64,000 nucleotides of DNA. Source: Ichthyophis bannanicus. Lineage: Eukaryota; Chordata; Amphibia; Gymnophiona; Ichthyophiidae. How positions within the stretch are numbered: position 1 is the stretch's first letter; each line of letters starts with the position of its first letter. Of the stretch, positions 19,347-29,659 are shown in pieces. Position numbers and translations under genes: made by a program. The stretch covers positions 247,398,869 to 247,462,868 of the forward strand of contig CM066035.1 in NCBI GenBank assembly GCA_033557465.1, in the 5' to 3' direction. Under the pieces are notes generated by a model. It was not told the origin of the DNA and did not search any database. It worked only from the letters and a program-made list of their open reading frames with translations.

Positions 19347-22300
19347 ATGGATCCGAGGGAGATGGCTCAGTGGATGGCAGCCCAATTTTGCAAGCAGCAG
19401 GAGCTGTCACAGCAGGCCCAGGACACTGCTATGAAGGCCTTAATGGAACAGCAGAAACCAGTGCTTGATCTGGTGCAAGCTCTAGTTCAGCTGCAGAGCC
19501 AAAGTGGAACAGATGCAAGACCAGCAGTTAGTACTGGTGCACCACATGTGGACAATGTGGGACTCAATCAAGGGATTGGGGCATTTAATTTTGGGAAATT
19601 AACTCCAGAAGATAATGTTGATGATTTTCTAGAGTCTTTTGAAAGAGTGGCACAGGCTTTAGCATGGCCAGAGACCCAGTGGGCAGTAAGGCTGGCAGCC
19701 TCATTAACTGGTGAGGCACTAGCAGCTTACAGAGCAATGCCAGCAGCCCAGGCTTTGATTTATAAGGATGTAAAGGCAGCTATTAGAGATCGCCTAGGGT
19801 TGTCTATTTCAGAGTATAGGCGAATGTTTAGAGCTGTTACATTGAAAGTGGGTGAGACACCCAGGGCTCTGAGTCAGAGAATTAGAAGTCTAGCTGTAAA
19901 ATGGTTGGAGCCTGAGCAAAAGACAGTAGAAATGTTATTAGATATTATAATGCTGGAACAATTTATGCTTGGGGTACCTAAAGATTTGAATGTTTTTCTT
20001 ATACAGCAAAATTGCCAAAATCTTGGAGAGGCAACCATGCTAGCAGAGAGATTCTTGGAAGCCACGCAGGCTTGCCATAGAATGGGTGGCCCTCTAAAGA
20101 TGGATGCTGAGGCTAGATGTGCTGTATCAGAAAAAAGAATAATTAAGAATGTTTCTGAAAATGAATGTACTGTATCAAACCAGATGACACAGTGGAATAG
20201 AAAGAAATGTTTCAAGTGTGGAAAATTGGGACATTTTGAGAAGAGATGCCAGACACACACTAGTTTAATGGGTCTGGATTTAAAACAACCCAAGGAAGGA
20301 TTTCTTTTGATGGTTGATGTGCAAGGAATTACCACAAATGCATTATTAGACTCTGGGGCAGACCAGAGTATGATGTCAAAAAGGCTTTGGAAGAGGATAG
20401 AGGCCCAAGAAAGATTTGTGCCTAGAACCCCTGAAAGCCAAGTTCACATCAGATGCATTCATGGTGCTGCAACATCATATCCCACCTATAGGTTTAAGGT
20501 TAAGTGCCTGGGGGAACAAGAGGAAGTCCTATTAGCAGTGGTGCCTAGGCTACCCTTTGATTTGGTCCTAGGAAAGGACTGGCCAAGATTTAAGCAGGAA
20601 CTAGTGAAAGGGCTAGGAAAGAAGGAGGGAGAAGGTTTAATAATGGAAATAGCTCCCGGGCCTTTCTTTGGAAGTCCTCAGTCCCTAGCTAAAAAGATGG
20701 TTAAGCTTCCAGAAGGCCAAACTATGGGTAATAAGAGGGGCCTTGTATCCACCCGCTCGCAGGCTAAGTTAGAGAGCCAGCAGAAGGAGGAGGGGGAGCA
20801 GGCAGAGTTATTAGGAGATTTACCCTCTCATGATGATTTAATAACCCCATCATCTGGTAAAGTAAGAAAGTTGAAAGCACAAAAGAGGCGTGAGAGACTT
20901 TGCAGAGCACAGGGTAGGGCTGAGATGTTAGCTGGTCAAAGTTTACCCTGGGTGCCAGCTGAGTTGGTGGCAAAGTTTCCTAACTTTCCACAAGAGCAGC
21001 GAGCTGATCAAGCTCTCACCCGAGCTTTTAAGTATGCTCAGGAGGTCAGGGAGGAGTTGCCCAGATTCAGACTAGATAATGACATATTATATAGAGAGAG
21101 TCAGGACCCCAGAAATGGTGCCATACGTAAACAATTGGTGGTACCCACAACTTTCAAAGGGCTAGTACTTAGGCTAGCACATGATCATCCAGTGGGAGGT
21201 CATAAAGGTATGCAAGGAACGCTGGATCAAATACTTGTGCGTTTTTACTGGCCAGGTATATTCAAAGAAACTGCCCAGTTTTGTGCTGCATGTCCAGCGT
21301 GTCAGCGAGTTACAGCGGCTCACCCACCGGTGGTGCCATTGATCCCCATGCCAATCATCACAGACCCAATTGGTCGCATTGCCATGGATATTGTAGGCCC
21401 ATTAGTTAAAACGCCCCGAGGTTTCCAATACATCCTAGTTATGGTAGATCAGGCAACAAGGTTTCCCTGGGCCATACCATTGAGGAATGTTTCTGCAAAA
21501 ACAATAGCTTTAGAGCTAGTAAAATTGTTTTGTGAAGTAGGATTCACAAGAGAGGTGTTGACTGACCGAGGGTCCAATTTTGTATCCAAATATTTGGCCC
21601 AGGTCTGGGATGCCTTTGGCATTCGTCACGTGAAAACCTCAGCCTACCATCCACAATCAAATGGTTTGGTGGAGAGATTCAACCAAACTCTCAAACAAAT
21701 GTTGAGAAGGGGGTTAGCAGGAGAGGTAAAAGAATGGGATATGTTATTACCCTTTGCCTTATATGCCTGCAGGGAAAGAATTCAAGTGTCCCTAGGTGTA
21801 ACTCCGTATGAGTTGATGTATGGTAGGGCTCCCCGGGGTTTGTTGGATATTTTGAGGGAACAATGGATTGATCCTGAACCAGGAAGTCAGGAGGTGCCAC
21901 TGTTTCTACGTGACTTGAGAGCACGTTTGAAAAGGACGTCGCAGGTTGCTGAGAGGAACCTGCAGGACAGTCAAGTTCGCCAGAAAGGGTGGTATGATAG
22001 AAAGGCCAAAAGCCGCCAATTAAGCATTGGTGAAAAGGTTTTGGTTCAAGTAGCAGGAACTGCTCCAAAATTTGAGGTACAGTGGAAAGGGCCATGGGAG
22101 GTTGTTAAACAAGTGAGCCCAGTGTCTTATATGGTAGAAAATGCAAGAGGGCGTAGGCAGACCTACCATATTAATGTACTTAAGTCTTGGAGGGAGAGGC
22201 CTGTAGATAATGACCTTGAACCCAGTCAGGAAGTAAGTGAGCTTCAAGAAGATAACACTCTCGTAGGTATTACGGACTGTAGAGAAGCAGTTTCACCAGT

Positions 22301-22499
22301 AAAACCAGTCCGTAATAACTTAAGCAGGGGGGTATGTGATAAGGAAGCTTATCATAGCTCAGGTAGGAGCTATAGAAAAGATGATGTGACTCTGAACAAG
22401 CAACCTGTCAGTTCTGGTAGAAGCAAGAAAACAGAATTTTCACATAAAAGACTACCAGTCCCAGAATGCACCAGGTTTCCAGCAGCCAGGAGAGGCTGA
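19347..22499 (+). CDS. Gag-protease-integrase polyprotein without RT
   Basis: One uninterrupted frame starts at 'MDPREMAQWM'. Residues 1-270 are a helical, SCAN/Gmr1-like Gag region with 'FLESFERVAQALAWPETQWA'. A zinc knuckle, 'CFKCGKLGHFEKRC', begins at residue 288. The protease has its catalytic Asp at residue 335 in 'LLDSGADQSM'. A Lys/Glu/Gln-rich linker stands where RT and RNase H would be. The integrase follows: zinc-site histidines at 612 and 619 with 'CAACPACQ', core residues Asp681, Asp740 and Glu776 (spacing 35), and a 'WKGPWEV' C-terminal segment. The frame runs through the polypurine tract into the 3' LTR and stops at 22,499. The intact frame suggests recent function in trans with an RT-bearing partner. 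Confidence 0.9.
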   Translation: MDPREMAQWMAAQFCKQQELSQQAQDTAMKALMEQQKPVLDLVQALVQLQSQSGTDARPAVSTGAPHVDNVGLNQGIGAFNFGKLTPEDNVDDFLESFERVAQALAWPETQWAVRLAASLTGEALAAYRAMPAAQALIYKDVKAAIRDRLGLSISEYRRMFRAVTLKVGETPRALSQRIRSLAVKWLEPEQKTVEMLLDIIMLEQFMLGVPKDLNVFLIQQNCQNLGEATMLAERFLEATQACHRMGGPLKMDAEARCAVSEKRIIKNVSENECTVSNQMTQWNRKKCFKCGKLGHFEKRCQTHTSLMGLDLKQPKEGFLLMVDVQGITTNALLDSGADQSMMSKRLWKRIEAQERFVPRTPESQVHIRCIHGAATSYPTYRFKVKCLGEQEEVLLAVVPRLPFDLVLGKDWPRFKQELVKGLGKKEGEGLIMEIAPGPFFGSPQSLAKKMVKLPEGQTMGNKRGLVSTRSQAKLESQQKEEGEQAELLGDLPSHDDLITPSSGKVRKLKAQKRRERLCRAQGRAEMLAGQSLPWVPAELVAKFPNFPQEQRADQALTRAFKYAQEVREELPRFRLDNDILYRESQDPRNGAIRKQLVVPTTFKGLVLRLAHDHPVGGHKGMQGTLDQILVRFYWPGIFKETAQFCAACPACQRVTAAHPPVVPLIPMPIITDPIGRIAMDIVGPLVKTPRGFQYILVMVDQATRFPWAIPLRNVSAKTIALELVKLFCEVGFTREVLTDRGSNFVSKYLAQVWDAFGIRHVKTSAYHPQSNGLVERFNQTLKQMLRRGLAGEVKEWDMLLPFALYACRERIQVSLGVTPYELMYGRAPRGLLDILREQWIDPEPGSQEVPLFLRDLRARLKRTSQVAERNLQDSQVRQKGWYDRKAKSRQLSIGEKVLVQVAGTAPKFEVQWKGPWEVVKQVSPVSYMVENARGRRQTYHINVLKSWRERPVDNDLEPSQEVSELQEDNTLVGITDCREAVSPVKPVRNNLSRGVCDKEAYHSSGRSYRKDDVTLNKQPVSSGRSKKTEFSHKRLPVPECTRFPAARRG
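22320..22334 (+). other. Polypurine tract of the RT-less Gypsy element
   Basis: The sequence 'aagcaggggggta' stands directly before the 3' LTR start TG at 22,335, as expected for plus-strand priming. Confidence 0.7.
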
Positions 22500-22911
22500 A
22501 GTGAGGAAATGTGTGTGCAATCAAGAGAGCTATGAGGTAATCCCTAAGCACTCATCTCAAAGGGCAGGGCTTGATTCAACACAGCTGCGCTGTGTTAGGG
22601 AGCAGCACACATTAGGAAAGAATAAGAATAGAGATTATTCTTCAGGAAACAGTTTCAGCAACAGTTTCAAGAACAGCTTCAGGAAGAGATACAGAGGGGA
22701 GAGCTTCAGCAACGGCTACAAGCACCAGTATCACCTGGAGAAACAGAAGCCAAGCCAAGCAGATAGAGAGAGAAGGAAACTCTCTGGAAGGAAGAGAAGA
22801 AAGGCCATTGGAAGGTCTGGGAGATTCCAAGGCAGTACTCATACTGGGAGGTATTCCAAAGGCCAGCAGAGTCCATTGGACTGGATTCAGCCAGAGGAAT
22901 GGAGTGGCAGA
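22335..22911 (+). repeat. RT-less Gypsy 3' LTR, part 1
   Basis: It is the same as 17,476-18,054 apart from single-base changes and loss of one AG from an AG run near 22,494. It is interrupted by the hAT element after the duplicated octamer GTGGCAGA (22,904-22,911). Confidence 0.9.
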
Positions 22912-22964
22912 CAGGGCCGGATTTAGCTAGAGTGAGGCCCTACGCCAAGAAAAATTGTGGGCCC

Positions 22965-23152
22965 CCCCCCCATGTCCCCGTGCAGTCCTGTGCCCCCCCT
23001 GTGCAGTCCTGGGCCCCCCCGTGTTCCCCCCCCGTGCCTCCGTGCAGTCCTGGGCCCGCCCCGGTGCAGTCCTGGGCCCCCCCCCGTGCCCCCGTGCAGT
23101 CCTGGCCCGCCCCGTGCAGTCCTGGGCCCCCCCATGCAGTCCTGGCCCCCCG
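22965..23152. repeat. C-rich tandem repeat in hAT
   Basis: The unit is close to 'gtgcagtcctgggcccccc', repeated about nine times with variable C runs. The long proline-rich frames on both strands are by-products of the repeat. Confidence 0.8.
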
Positions 23153-23225
23153 GACAGCATCGCGGCTGTCTGAGGGGCTTCAGAGGGGGCCGGGGAAGCC
23201 CGCGCGAGGCCCCGGCTCCCTCTGT

Positions 23226-23270
23226 ACAGCCGCCAGCGTGAAGAGCCTTTTCCTTCACGCTGGCGGCTGT
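23226..23270. repeat. Perfect 18-bp hairpin
   Basis: ACAGCCGCCAGCGTGAAG at 23,226-23,243 is the exact reverse complement of 23,253-23,270, with a 9-base loop. Confidence 0.85.
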
Positions 23271-24359
23271 TTCTGTGAAGCCGGGAATGCTGGGAAAGGT
23301 TAAAGCAGGATATCTCCAATGCATATATATCTCATGCATATTTATTAGGGATATCCTGAAAACCTGCAGGATTGTGGACCACCAGGACTGGAATTGAGTA
23401 GCTCTGCCATACACTAACTTTTAGTAAACATGCCTCTTAATGAGTATATGGATAAAGAAAGACTAAAAGGTTTCTACATTACTATAATCCAGTACCAACC
23501 GCCAGGCACATTAGGAACTACTACAAACACTGCCCATTTAGAACCCATAGCAAACCCGCCATATCCTAACAGCACTACCAGGACTCACAAAAGCACCATA
23601 CCCTAACTATCAAAAGGCAACACTGCAAATATTAAACCAATACATTTCAGAGAACAACAATACATGACCTACTGGGGAAAGAACAAGTGGCAATGTCAAA
23701 TAGGAATTATATAAACAGAATACCTCAGCTCAGTTACACATGCACAACATAGACCATCACCAAACAAGGAATCACAATTTAGAAACAGGAAGACAATAAT
23801 TAAACTGGGAACCCCAAAAGCCAAACTTGGAATATACAACAACACTGTAGAAATAAAACTATAAATTAATTTCCTCTTGTACTAAACAAAGCGCAAAAAT
23901 TAATGATGCACATTTCCCAGAGCTGACATATTCCAGTTAATAAATTCAAAATAAAGAGATATTTTTCTACCTTTTGTGCATTTTTTTTCAGTTGCAATTG
24001 TTCCAGCCACTTTCTTCTGGTTTCTTTGTGTCTTCTGCTAACTCTCCATCTGCTGTCCATTTGTCCTTTCTTCTGTCTTCTTGGTTTTTTTTTTCCATTC
24101 TCTCTCTACATCTGCTTTAACATACTAATCTTTCTCCTTTTGCTCTTTCCTCATTCCTATTTCATCTACTCAAAATTTACCCCTCCATCCTCAATCCCCA
24201 CTTACTCTCCCAATACCCGGCCAATTGTAGATTTTTTATCCCTCCCACACAAAATATTTTTCCCCTCTCCATTTTACTCTCCCAGCACCATCCCATTCTA
24301 ATCCTCCCCCAACACCAGCTCCCTTCTAGTTCCAGCCTCACCCAGCATCCATTCCCTTC
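23271..24359. other. hAT interior, no gene
   Basis: A short repeat-like stretch near 23,300-23,400 contains 'gcatatttattagggatatc'. About 600 A/T-rich bases and a pyrimidine-rich stretch follow. I see no transposase or other domain. Confidence 0.6.
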
Positions 24360-25610
24360 TAGTCCCTGCATCAGCCCATTTCCAGTCCTAGCCCCCCATT
24401 AGCCCATTTCCAGTCCTAGCCCCTCCCATCAACCCAATACCAGTCCTAGCCCCCCATCAACCCACTTCCAGTCCTAACCCCCCATCACCCCATTTTCAGT
24501 TTAAGCCCCCCCTATACCCCATTACCAGTCATAACCCCCCATCAGCCCACTTCCAGTCCTAACCCCCATCATCCCATTTCCAGTCAGCCCCCCATAGCCC
24601 ATTGCCAGTCCTAACCCCCCCCATCAGCCCACAGTCCATTACCAGTCCTAACCCCATCAGCCCACCTGAAGTCCTAACCCCTCCCCATCAGCCCATTTCC
24701 TGTCCTAGCCCCCCCCCCCATAGTCCATTATCAGTCCTAACCCCCCATAGCCCATTATCAGACAGCCCCCATCAGCCAACAGCCCATTACCAGTCTTAAC
24801 CCCCCCATAGCCCATTGCCAGTCCTTACCCCCCCATCAGCCCACAGTCCATTACCAGTCCTAACCCCATCAGCCCACCTCAAGTCCTAACCCCTTCCCAT
24901 CAGCCCATTTCCTGTCCTAGCCCCCCATAGCCCATTACCAGTCCTAACCCCCCCCCCAACAGCCCACAGCCCATTACCAGTCCTAACTCCATCAGCCCAC
25001 CTTCAGTCTTAATCCCCCAACCCATTACCAGTCCTAGCCCCCCATAGCCCACTCCCAGTCCTAATCCCACCAGCCCATTTCCAGTCCTAATCCCCATCAC
25101 CCAATTTTTAGTTTAAGCCCCCCCCCATAGCCCATTACCAGTCCTAAGCCCCCATCAACCCACTTCCAGTCCTAATCCCATCAGCCCATATAGACTTAGC
25201 TCCCCCATAGCCCATAGCCCCCCCATAGCCCCCCCCCATAGCCCATCACCACTCCTAACCCCCCCATAGCCCATTACCAGTCCTAACCCCCCCAACAGCC
25301 CACAGCCATTACCACTCCTAACACATCGCAGACCATAACCATTACTAACCCCCCCAACATCCCACAGCCATTACCACTACTAACCCCCCCCAGCCCATAA
25401 CCAGTCCTAACCCCCCAGCAGCCCACAGCCATTACCACTCCTACCCCCCCAGCCCATCACCAGTCCTAACCCCCCCAACAGCCCACAGCCATTACCACTC
25501 CTACCCCCCCAGCCCATTACCAGTCCTACCCCCCCCAACAGCCCACAGCCATTACCACTCCTAACCCCCTCAGCCCATCACCAGTCCTAACCCCCCCAGC
25601 CCACCCCAGC
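24360..25610. repeat. Minisatellite in hAT
   Basis: About 1.25 kb of variants of 'agcccattaccagtcctaac' plus a run of C. Units are roughly 25-40 bases, with larger period groups ('cagcccacagcccattacc'). Variable C runs separate the units. There is no coding sequence. Confidence 0.9.
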
Positions 25611-25633
25611 CCAGCGAATTTTTTTTTACAAAA

Positions 25634-26023
25634 AAGCTGTCGCTGCCTCTGCCGGGGCCGCCGCGGCAGAATCGATTGTGCCGCGGGGCCCCCCCTGCCC
25701 AGCAGAGCCTGGCCTGCCCTCCCCGGTATCACCTCTCGAGTCTCAGCTGCCTCCCTCCAGTCACACGCGTCGGCTTTCAGAGCGCGAGGTGAGTTTCTCC
25801 CTCGCTGCTCTGTTAAGCCCGCGGGGGCTGAAGGGAAGTCCCAACAGCCCCCGCGGGCATAAACAGAGCAGCGAGGGAAAAACTCTTCCCTCGCGCTCTG
25901 AAAGCCGGCAGCTGAGACTCGAGAGGTGATACCGGGGAGGGCAGGCCAGGCTCTGCTGGGCAGGGGGGGCCCCGCGGCACACTCGATTCTGCCGCGGCGG
26001 CCCCGGCAGAGGCAGCGACAGCT
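25634..26023. repeat. Near-400-bp palindrome in hAT
   Basis: The left arm runs from 'aagctgtcgctgcctctgcc' and the right arm ends with its reverse complement at 26,023. The arms are about 165-190 bases and almost identical, except for a 19-base insert in the left arm near 25,755. The centre is close to 25,840, between 'gcccgcgggggct' and 'agcccccgcgggc'. The DNA is very G/C-rich and could fold into one long hairpin. Confidence 0.9.
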
Positions 26024-26181
26024 TTTTTTTTTTTTTTGTTTAATTTTAATGATGAAATGAATGTTTTTTTGCGGGGCCCCCTGAAACGCGGGGCCCTGTG
26101 CAAAAAACATTCCCGGTGGGCCCTTGCCAGCTGTGGGCCCTACGCCACGGCGTACGTGGCGTATAGGCAAATCCGGCCCTG

Positions 26182-27173
26182 GTGGCAGAGATAGGAATCA
26201 CCAGTGGCTACCTGGAAGAGAGAAGACTGCATGTGGAAGGGACTTTCAGACCAAGGCCAGAAGGTATGTGAGAGAAGATCCAGTGTCCAGGGATCAAGAT
26301 TGGAAGGCTGGACATCAGAATTGGATTACATATTGGCCAGGCTATACAGAGAGGAATAATGATAGCAGGAGAGGCTCAGGTATGAACACTGATCCAGACC
26401 CTATCTATAATAGAGAATGGCAGCAAGGGAATAAGCATTCTCATGATAGTGCCTTAATGAAAGACTCATCTGTGCCAATGTATGATATTGACCCTATGAT
26501 TGTTGATGCAGGGGGAAATACAGCAGATGAAACTATTTACATGGACTGTTCTTTATCTAAATGCTATTGCTAGTTTTCTATGAGCAAACACATCAGCCAT
26601 CACAAAGAAACCTAACTTTGTTCTTTATTTCCACTGCAAACAGCTCTTAAAGCAGGATTTGGGCTCACACAGTAGCAGCCAGCCAGCTAAAGGCTTTCAG
26701 CTGGTGCATGGATAGTAATTAGGGCTGCACCTGATTGTGTGTGTGAGCAAGGGAGAATCACTGCTGAGATCAGCGTGGAAAATAAGCAGAAGTTAACCTA
26801 ACCAGCAAAGTTTATTCTTTTCGTTGTGCCTTTGTATTTGGTAATTATTTGCTAAGAAAACATTAGCTAATTGCCTGACAAGCTGAAGGTTGTTTTCTGG
26901 TTTACTTTGTGACTTTTTGTTATCCATTTAAACACTGCAAGCAAGTAACCTCATTTATAGTGCTATCAAGCATACATGTGCTGGGTGAATTAAACCCCAT
27001 CAATAAAAGAAGTATTTTATTGATCTTACCACTTGGTTTCACAACTCAAATTATTGTCATCAGCTGTGTTTGGGAGTGAATGAACTACAATACCCACAAT
27101 ACCTTGCAAGAATCATATGAATATATGCATCGTCAAGATTGTGTAAGTTCTCACCCTAGGCAGCCGTCTGACA
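26182..27173 (+). repeat. RT-less Gypsy 3' LTR, part 2
   Basis: It resumes with the second GTGGCAGA and matches 18,047-19,008, ending CTGACA. An extra 30-bp block lies near 26,430-26,460 compared with the 5' LTR; it is a multiple of three and keeps the LTR frame open to 26,573. Confidence 0.9.
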
Positions 27174-27177
27174 ATAC

Positions 27178-28590
27178 TACGGCTCCAATCGACAGTGGCA
27201 AGCACCGAAGTTCAAGCAGACTTACAATAAATCATCCTTTCAGAGACAACAACCGAGGGAGCGCAAGCAGAAACAAGCGAACTCTCAGCAGTCCGGTAAG
27301 AACACTTCCTCCTTCTGACAATTCAATTCGGCTGGCACCTGCGCTGAGTGTTTCGGCTGCCCCGCCGGTGGGGGGTCGCTTGTCCAATTTCCTGTTGGCA
27401 TGGCAGGAAATCACCACGGACAAGTGGGTCATCCAGATTATCCAGTCGGGCTACCGCTTACGCTTCTCCTCCCCACCGTGGCAGCGCACGCAACCCACCA
27501 GCCAGCCTCCGCTGCATCTGGAAACTCCACTTTCAGACCTTCTGCAGCAACTTCTCCTGACCCAGACGATAGAACGGGTCCCCCTCAGCGAAATCAACAC
27601 TGGTTTCTACTCCCGGTACTTCCTTATTCCCAAGAAGTCCGGGGGCCTCCGCCCTATTCTGGACCTCCGCAAGCTGAACAACTTCATCGTAAAGGAGAAG
27701 TTCCGGATGTATTCGCTGAACTCCATTCTTCCCCTCATCAGAGCGGGGGACTGGATGGCTACTCTGGACCTGCAGGATGCTTACTCTGACATTCCAGTCC
27801 ACGCCTCCCACAGGCAATTCCTGAGGTTCATAGCACTGGGGTGCCACTACCAATATCGTGTCCTTCCCTTCGGGCTCTCCCCGGCATCCAGAGTCTTCAC
27901 GAAATGCGTAGCAGTGGCCACCGCACACCTACGCAGACAAGGCGTCGTCATCTTTCCCTACCTGGACGACTGGCTGCTGTCGGCGCCCTCTGCTCCAGAG
28001 CTCAGGAGAGCAGTGCGCGCGACAACGGACCTACTAACCAGGCTGGGCTTCCTTCTCTACAAGGAGAAGTCCCGGTTGGACCCCACTCAACGTACAGAAT
28101 TCATCGGGGCGATAATCGACACCGGTGCCTCCAAGGCCTTCCTTCCCAAGCACCGGCTGAAGGTCATCATTCACCTTGTCAAGAAGCAAAGCAGCAAAGC
28201 AGACCAGGGCCCACGACATCCTGCGCCTTCTGGGTCATATGGCGGTGACGACCTCGGTCCTGCCATTGGCCAGATTGCACATACGCACCCTCCAGTGGCA
28301 CCTCCGGACGCACTGGAAGCAAATGTCTCAACCACTCATCACCCGCATCCCGAACAGAACCAAGGTTATCCAGAGCCTGCGTTGGTGGATGGAACCAGCC
28401 AACCTCGCAGTAGGCAAGGATTTACAACCCCGCGGCTATCAACTCATCCTGACCACGAATGCCTCCTCCAAGCGGTGGGGAGCCCACCTGCTGCATCTCA
28501 GCATGCAAGGAGCCTGGACCAGAGCGGAACAATCCCTCCACATCAACGTTCTCGAGCTCCGGGCGGTCAGGTATGCCCTCCAGACGTTCT
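27178..28590 (+). pseudogene. DIRS-B reverse transcriptase and start of RNase H
   Basis: RT blocks: 'GFYSRYFLIPKKSGGLRPIL', 'TLDLQDAYSDIPVHASHRQF' and the catalytic 'YLDDWLL' at 27,959. The frame is lost near 28,190, and the next part ('[20 protein letters not shown]') continues in another frame into RNase H ('[17 protein letters not shown]'). In that block the first aspartate reads Asn (TTNAS), which would disable RNase H. A CR1 end interrupts at 28,591. Confidence 0.85.
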
Positions 28591-29010
28591 ATAAATTAAT
28601 GAACGGAGTAGAACGGGTAAACGTAGATCGATTGTTTACGTTATCAGAATATAGAAAGACTAGGGGACATGCAATGAAGCTACAGGGTAAACAATTTAAG
28701 ACTAATAAAAGAAAATATTTTTTCACTCAACGTGTAATCAAACTCTGGAATTTGTTACCGGAGGATGTAGTAAAGGCTGTTAGTGTAGCTGGGTTTAAAA
28801 AAGGTTTGGACAAGTTCCTGGAGGAAAGGTCCATAAACCATTATTAAGAAGTGACCGAAGATATCAATGCTTGACCCAGTACAAGCATTGTGGAACTTGT
28901 GTCTCTTGGGAAACTGCTAGGTACATATGACCTAGATTGGCCACTGTTGAAAACAGAATACTGGGCTTGATGGACCTTGGTCTGACCCAGTATGGCATAT
29001 CTTATGTTCT
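28591..29010 (+). mobile_element. CR1 LINE 3' end inside DIRS-B
   Basis: The C-terminal codons of CR1 ORF2 ('[20 protein letters not shown]' up to 'EERSINHY' and a stop) are followed by the 3' untranslated region. The end is the 8-base tail repeat 'cttatgttcttatg'. The 5-mer gttct at both edges may be the target duplication, though it overlaps the tail. The copy is heavily 5'-truncated, which is usual for CR1. Confidence 0.9.
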
Positions 29011-29659
29011 TATGCCTCACCTGGCAGGAAAGTCAGTCTTGATACAGACGGACAACCAGGTGACCATGTTCTACATCAACAAACAAGGGGGCACGGGATC
29101 ACGTCCTCTATGCAGGGAGGCCCTCGAGACCTGGTCCTTGGCACTAGCCAACAACTGCTTTCTACAGGCAACTTACCTCCCCGGGGACCAGAACGCCTTA
29201 GCGGACAGACTGAGCAGACAGCTCCAACCCCACGAGTGGACGCTTCATGAGGAGGTGGCGGAGACCATCTTCCAACACTGGGGAAACCTACAAATCGACC
29301 TCTTTGCGACCGAGGTCAACACAAGATGCCCACTCTTCTGCTTCAAATGCCCGTCGCCTCAGAGAGTGGCTTCGGATGCGTTCGCCGTACCCTGGGGGGA
29401 TTGGGAATTGGCTTATGCCTTCCCTACAACCCCTCTCTTGACAGCCACGATACAGCGCATTATCAACGACAAGGCGCACATCATTCTGATTGCGCCCTAC
29501 TGGCCACGGCAGATGTGGTTCTCCCTGCTGCTGCAGCTTTTCCAAGAACCACCCATTCGATTACCAATGCGACCAGATCTGCTCACCCAGAACGATGGCA
29601 AGACCTGGCATCCCAACCTCCAAACTCTTGCCTTGACAGCCTGGAGGCTGAAAGGGTAA
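29011..29659 (+). pseudogene. DIRS-B RNase H end and methyltransferase-like domain
   Basis: RNase H resumes with 'GKSVLIQTDNQVTMFYINKQ', then 'LPGDQNALADRLSRQ'. The Dam-like remnant follows, with 'IDLFATEVNTRCPLF', 'AYAFPTTPLL' and 'ILIAPYWPRQMWF'. The frame is open over this stretch to its stop at 29,657-29,659, where it overlaps the recombinase in another frame. Confidence 0.8.

Larger units (their letters stand above)
22912..26181 (+). mobile_element. Non-autonomous hAT transposon with satellite cargo
   Basis: The ends are CAGGGCCGGATTTAGC and, reversed, CAGGGCCGGATTTGC. An exact 8-bp duplication, GTGGCAGA, flanks them (22,904-22,911 and 26,182-26,189). Both are hallmarks of hAT elements. 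There is no transposase; the 3.27 kb is filled with a C-rich repeat, a perfect hairpin, A/T-rich sequence, a large minisatellite and a near-400-bp palindrome. It must be younger than the LTR it sits in. Confidence 0.9.
17476..27173 (+). mobile_element. Gypsy-type LTR retrotransposon lacking RT and RNase H
   Basis: The flanking duplication is ATAC at 17,472-17,475 and 27,174-27,177. The two LTRs begin TG, end CA and are nearly identical. Between them lie a primer site, a leader with a possible intron, and one long frame for Gag, protease and integrase, followed by a polypurine tract. There is no YxDD box or other RT block between 19,009 and 22,334. The DD35E integrase and the Gag-protease type are of the Ty3/Gypsy kind. 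A hAT element interrupts the 3' LTR. The few LTR differences indicate a recent insertion, even though RT is absent. Confidence 0.9.

Noticed and set aside
19347..22334. Ginger-type DNA transposon with a Gypsy-like integrase
   Set aside because: Gag, zinc knuckle, protease, LTRs with TG/CA ends, a primer site and a polypurine tract show a retrotransposon.
22899..23414. Proline- and glycine-rich open frames on both strands
   Set aside because: They follow from the C-rich tandem repeat and have no conserved motif.
24360..25610. CRISPR-like array
   Set aside because: Units are irregular in length with no constant repeat and unique spacer, and the genome is a vertebrate one.
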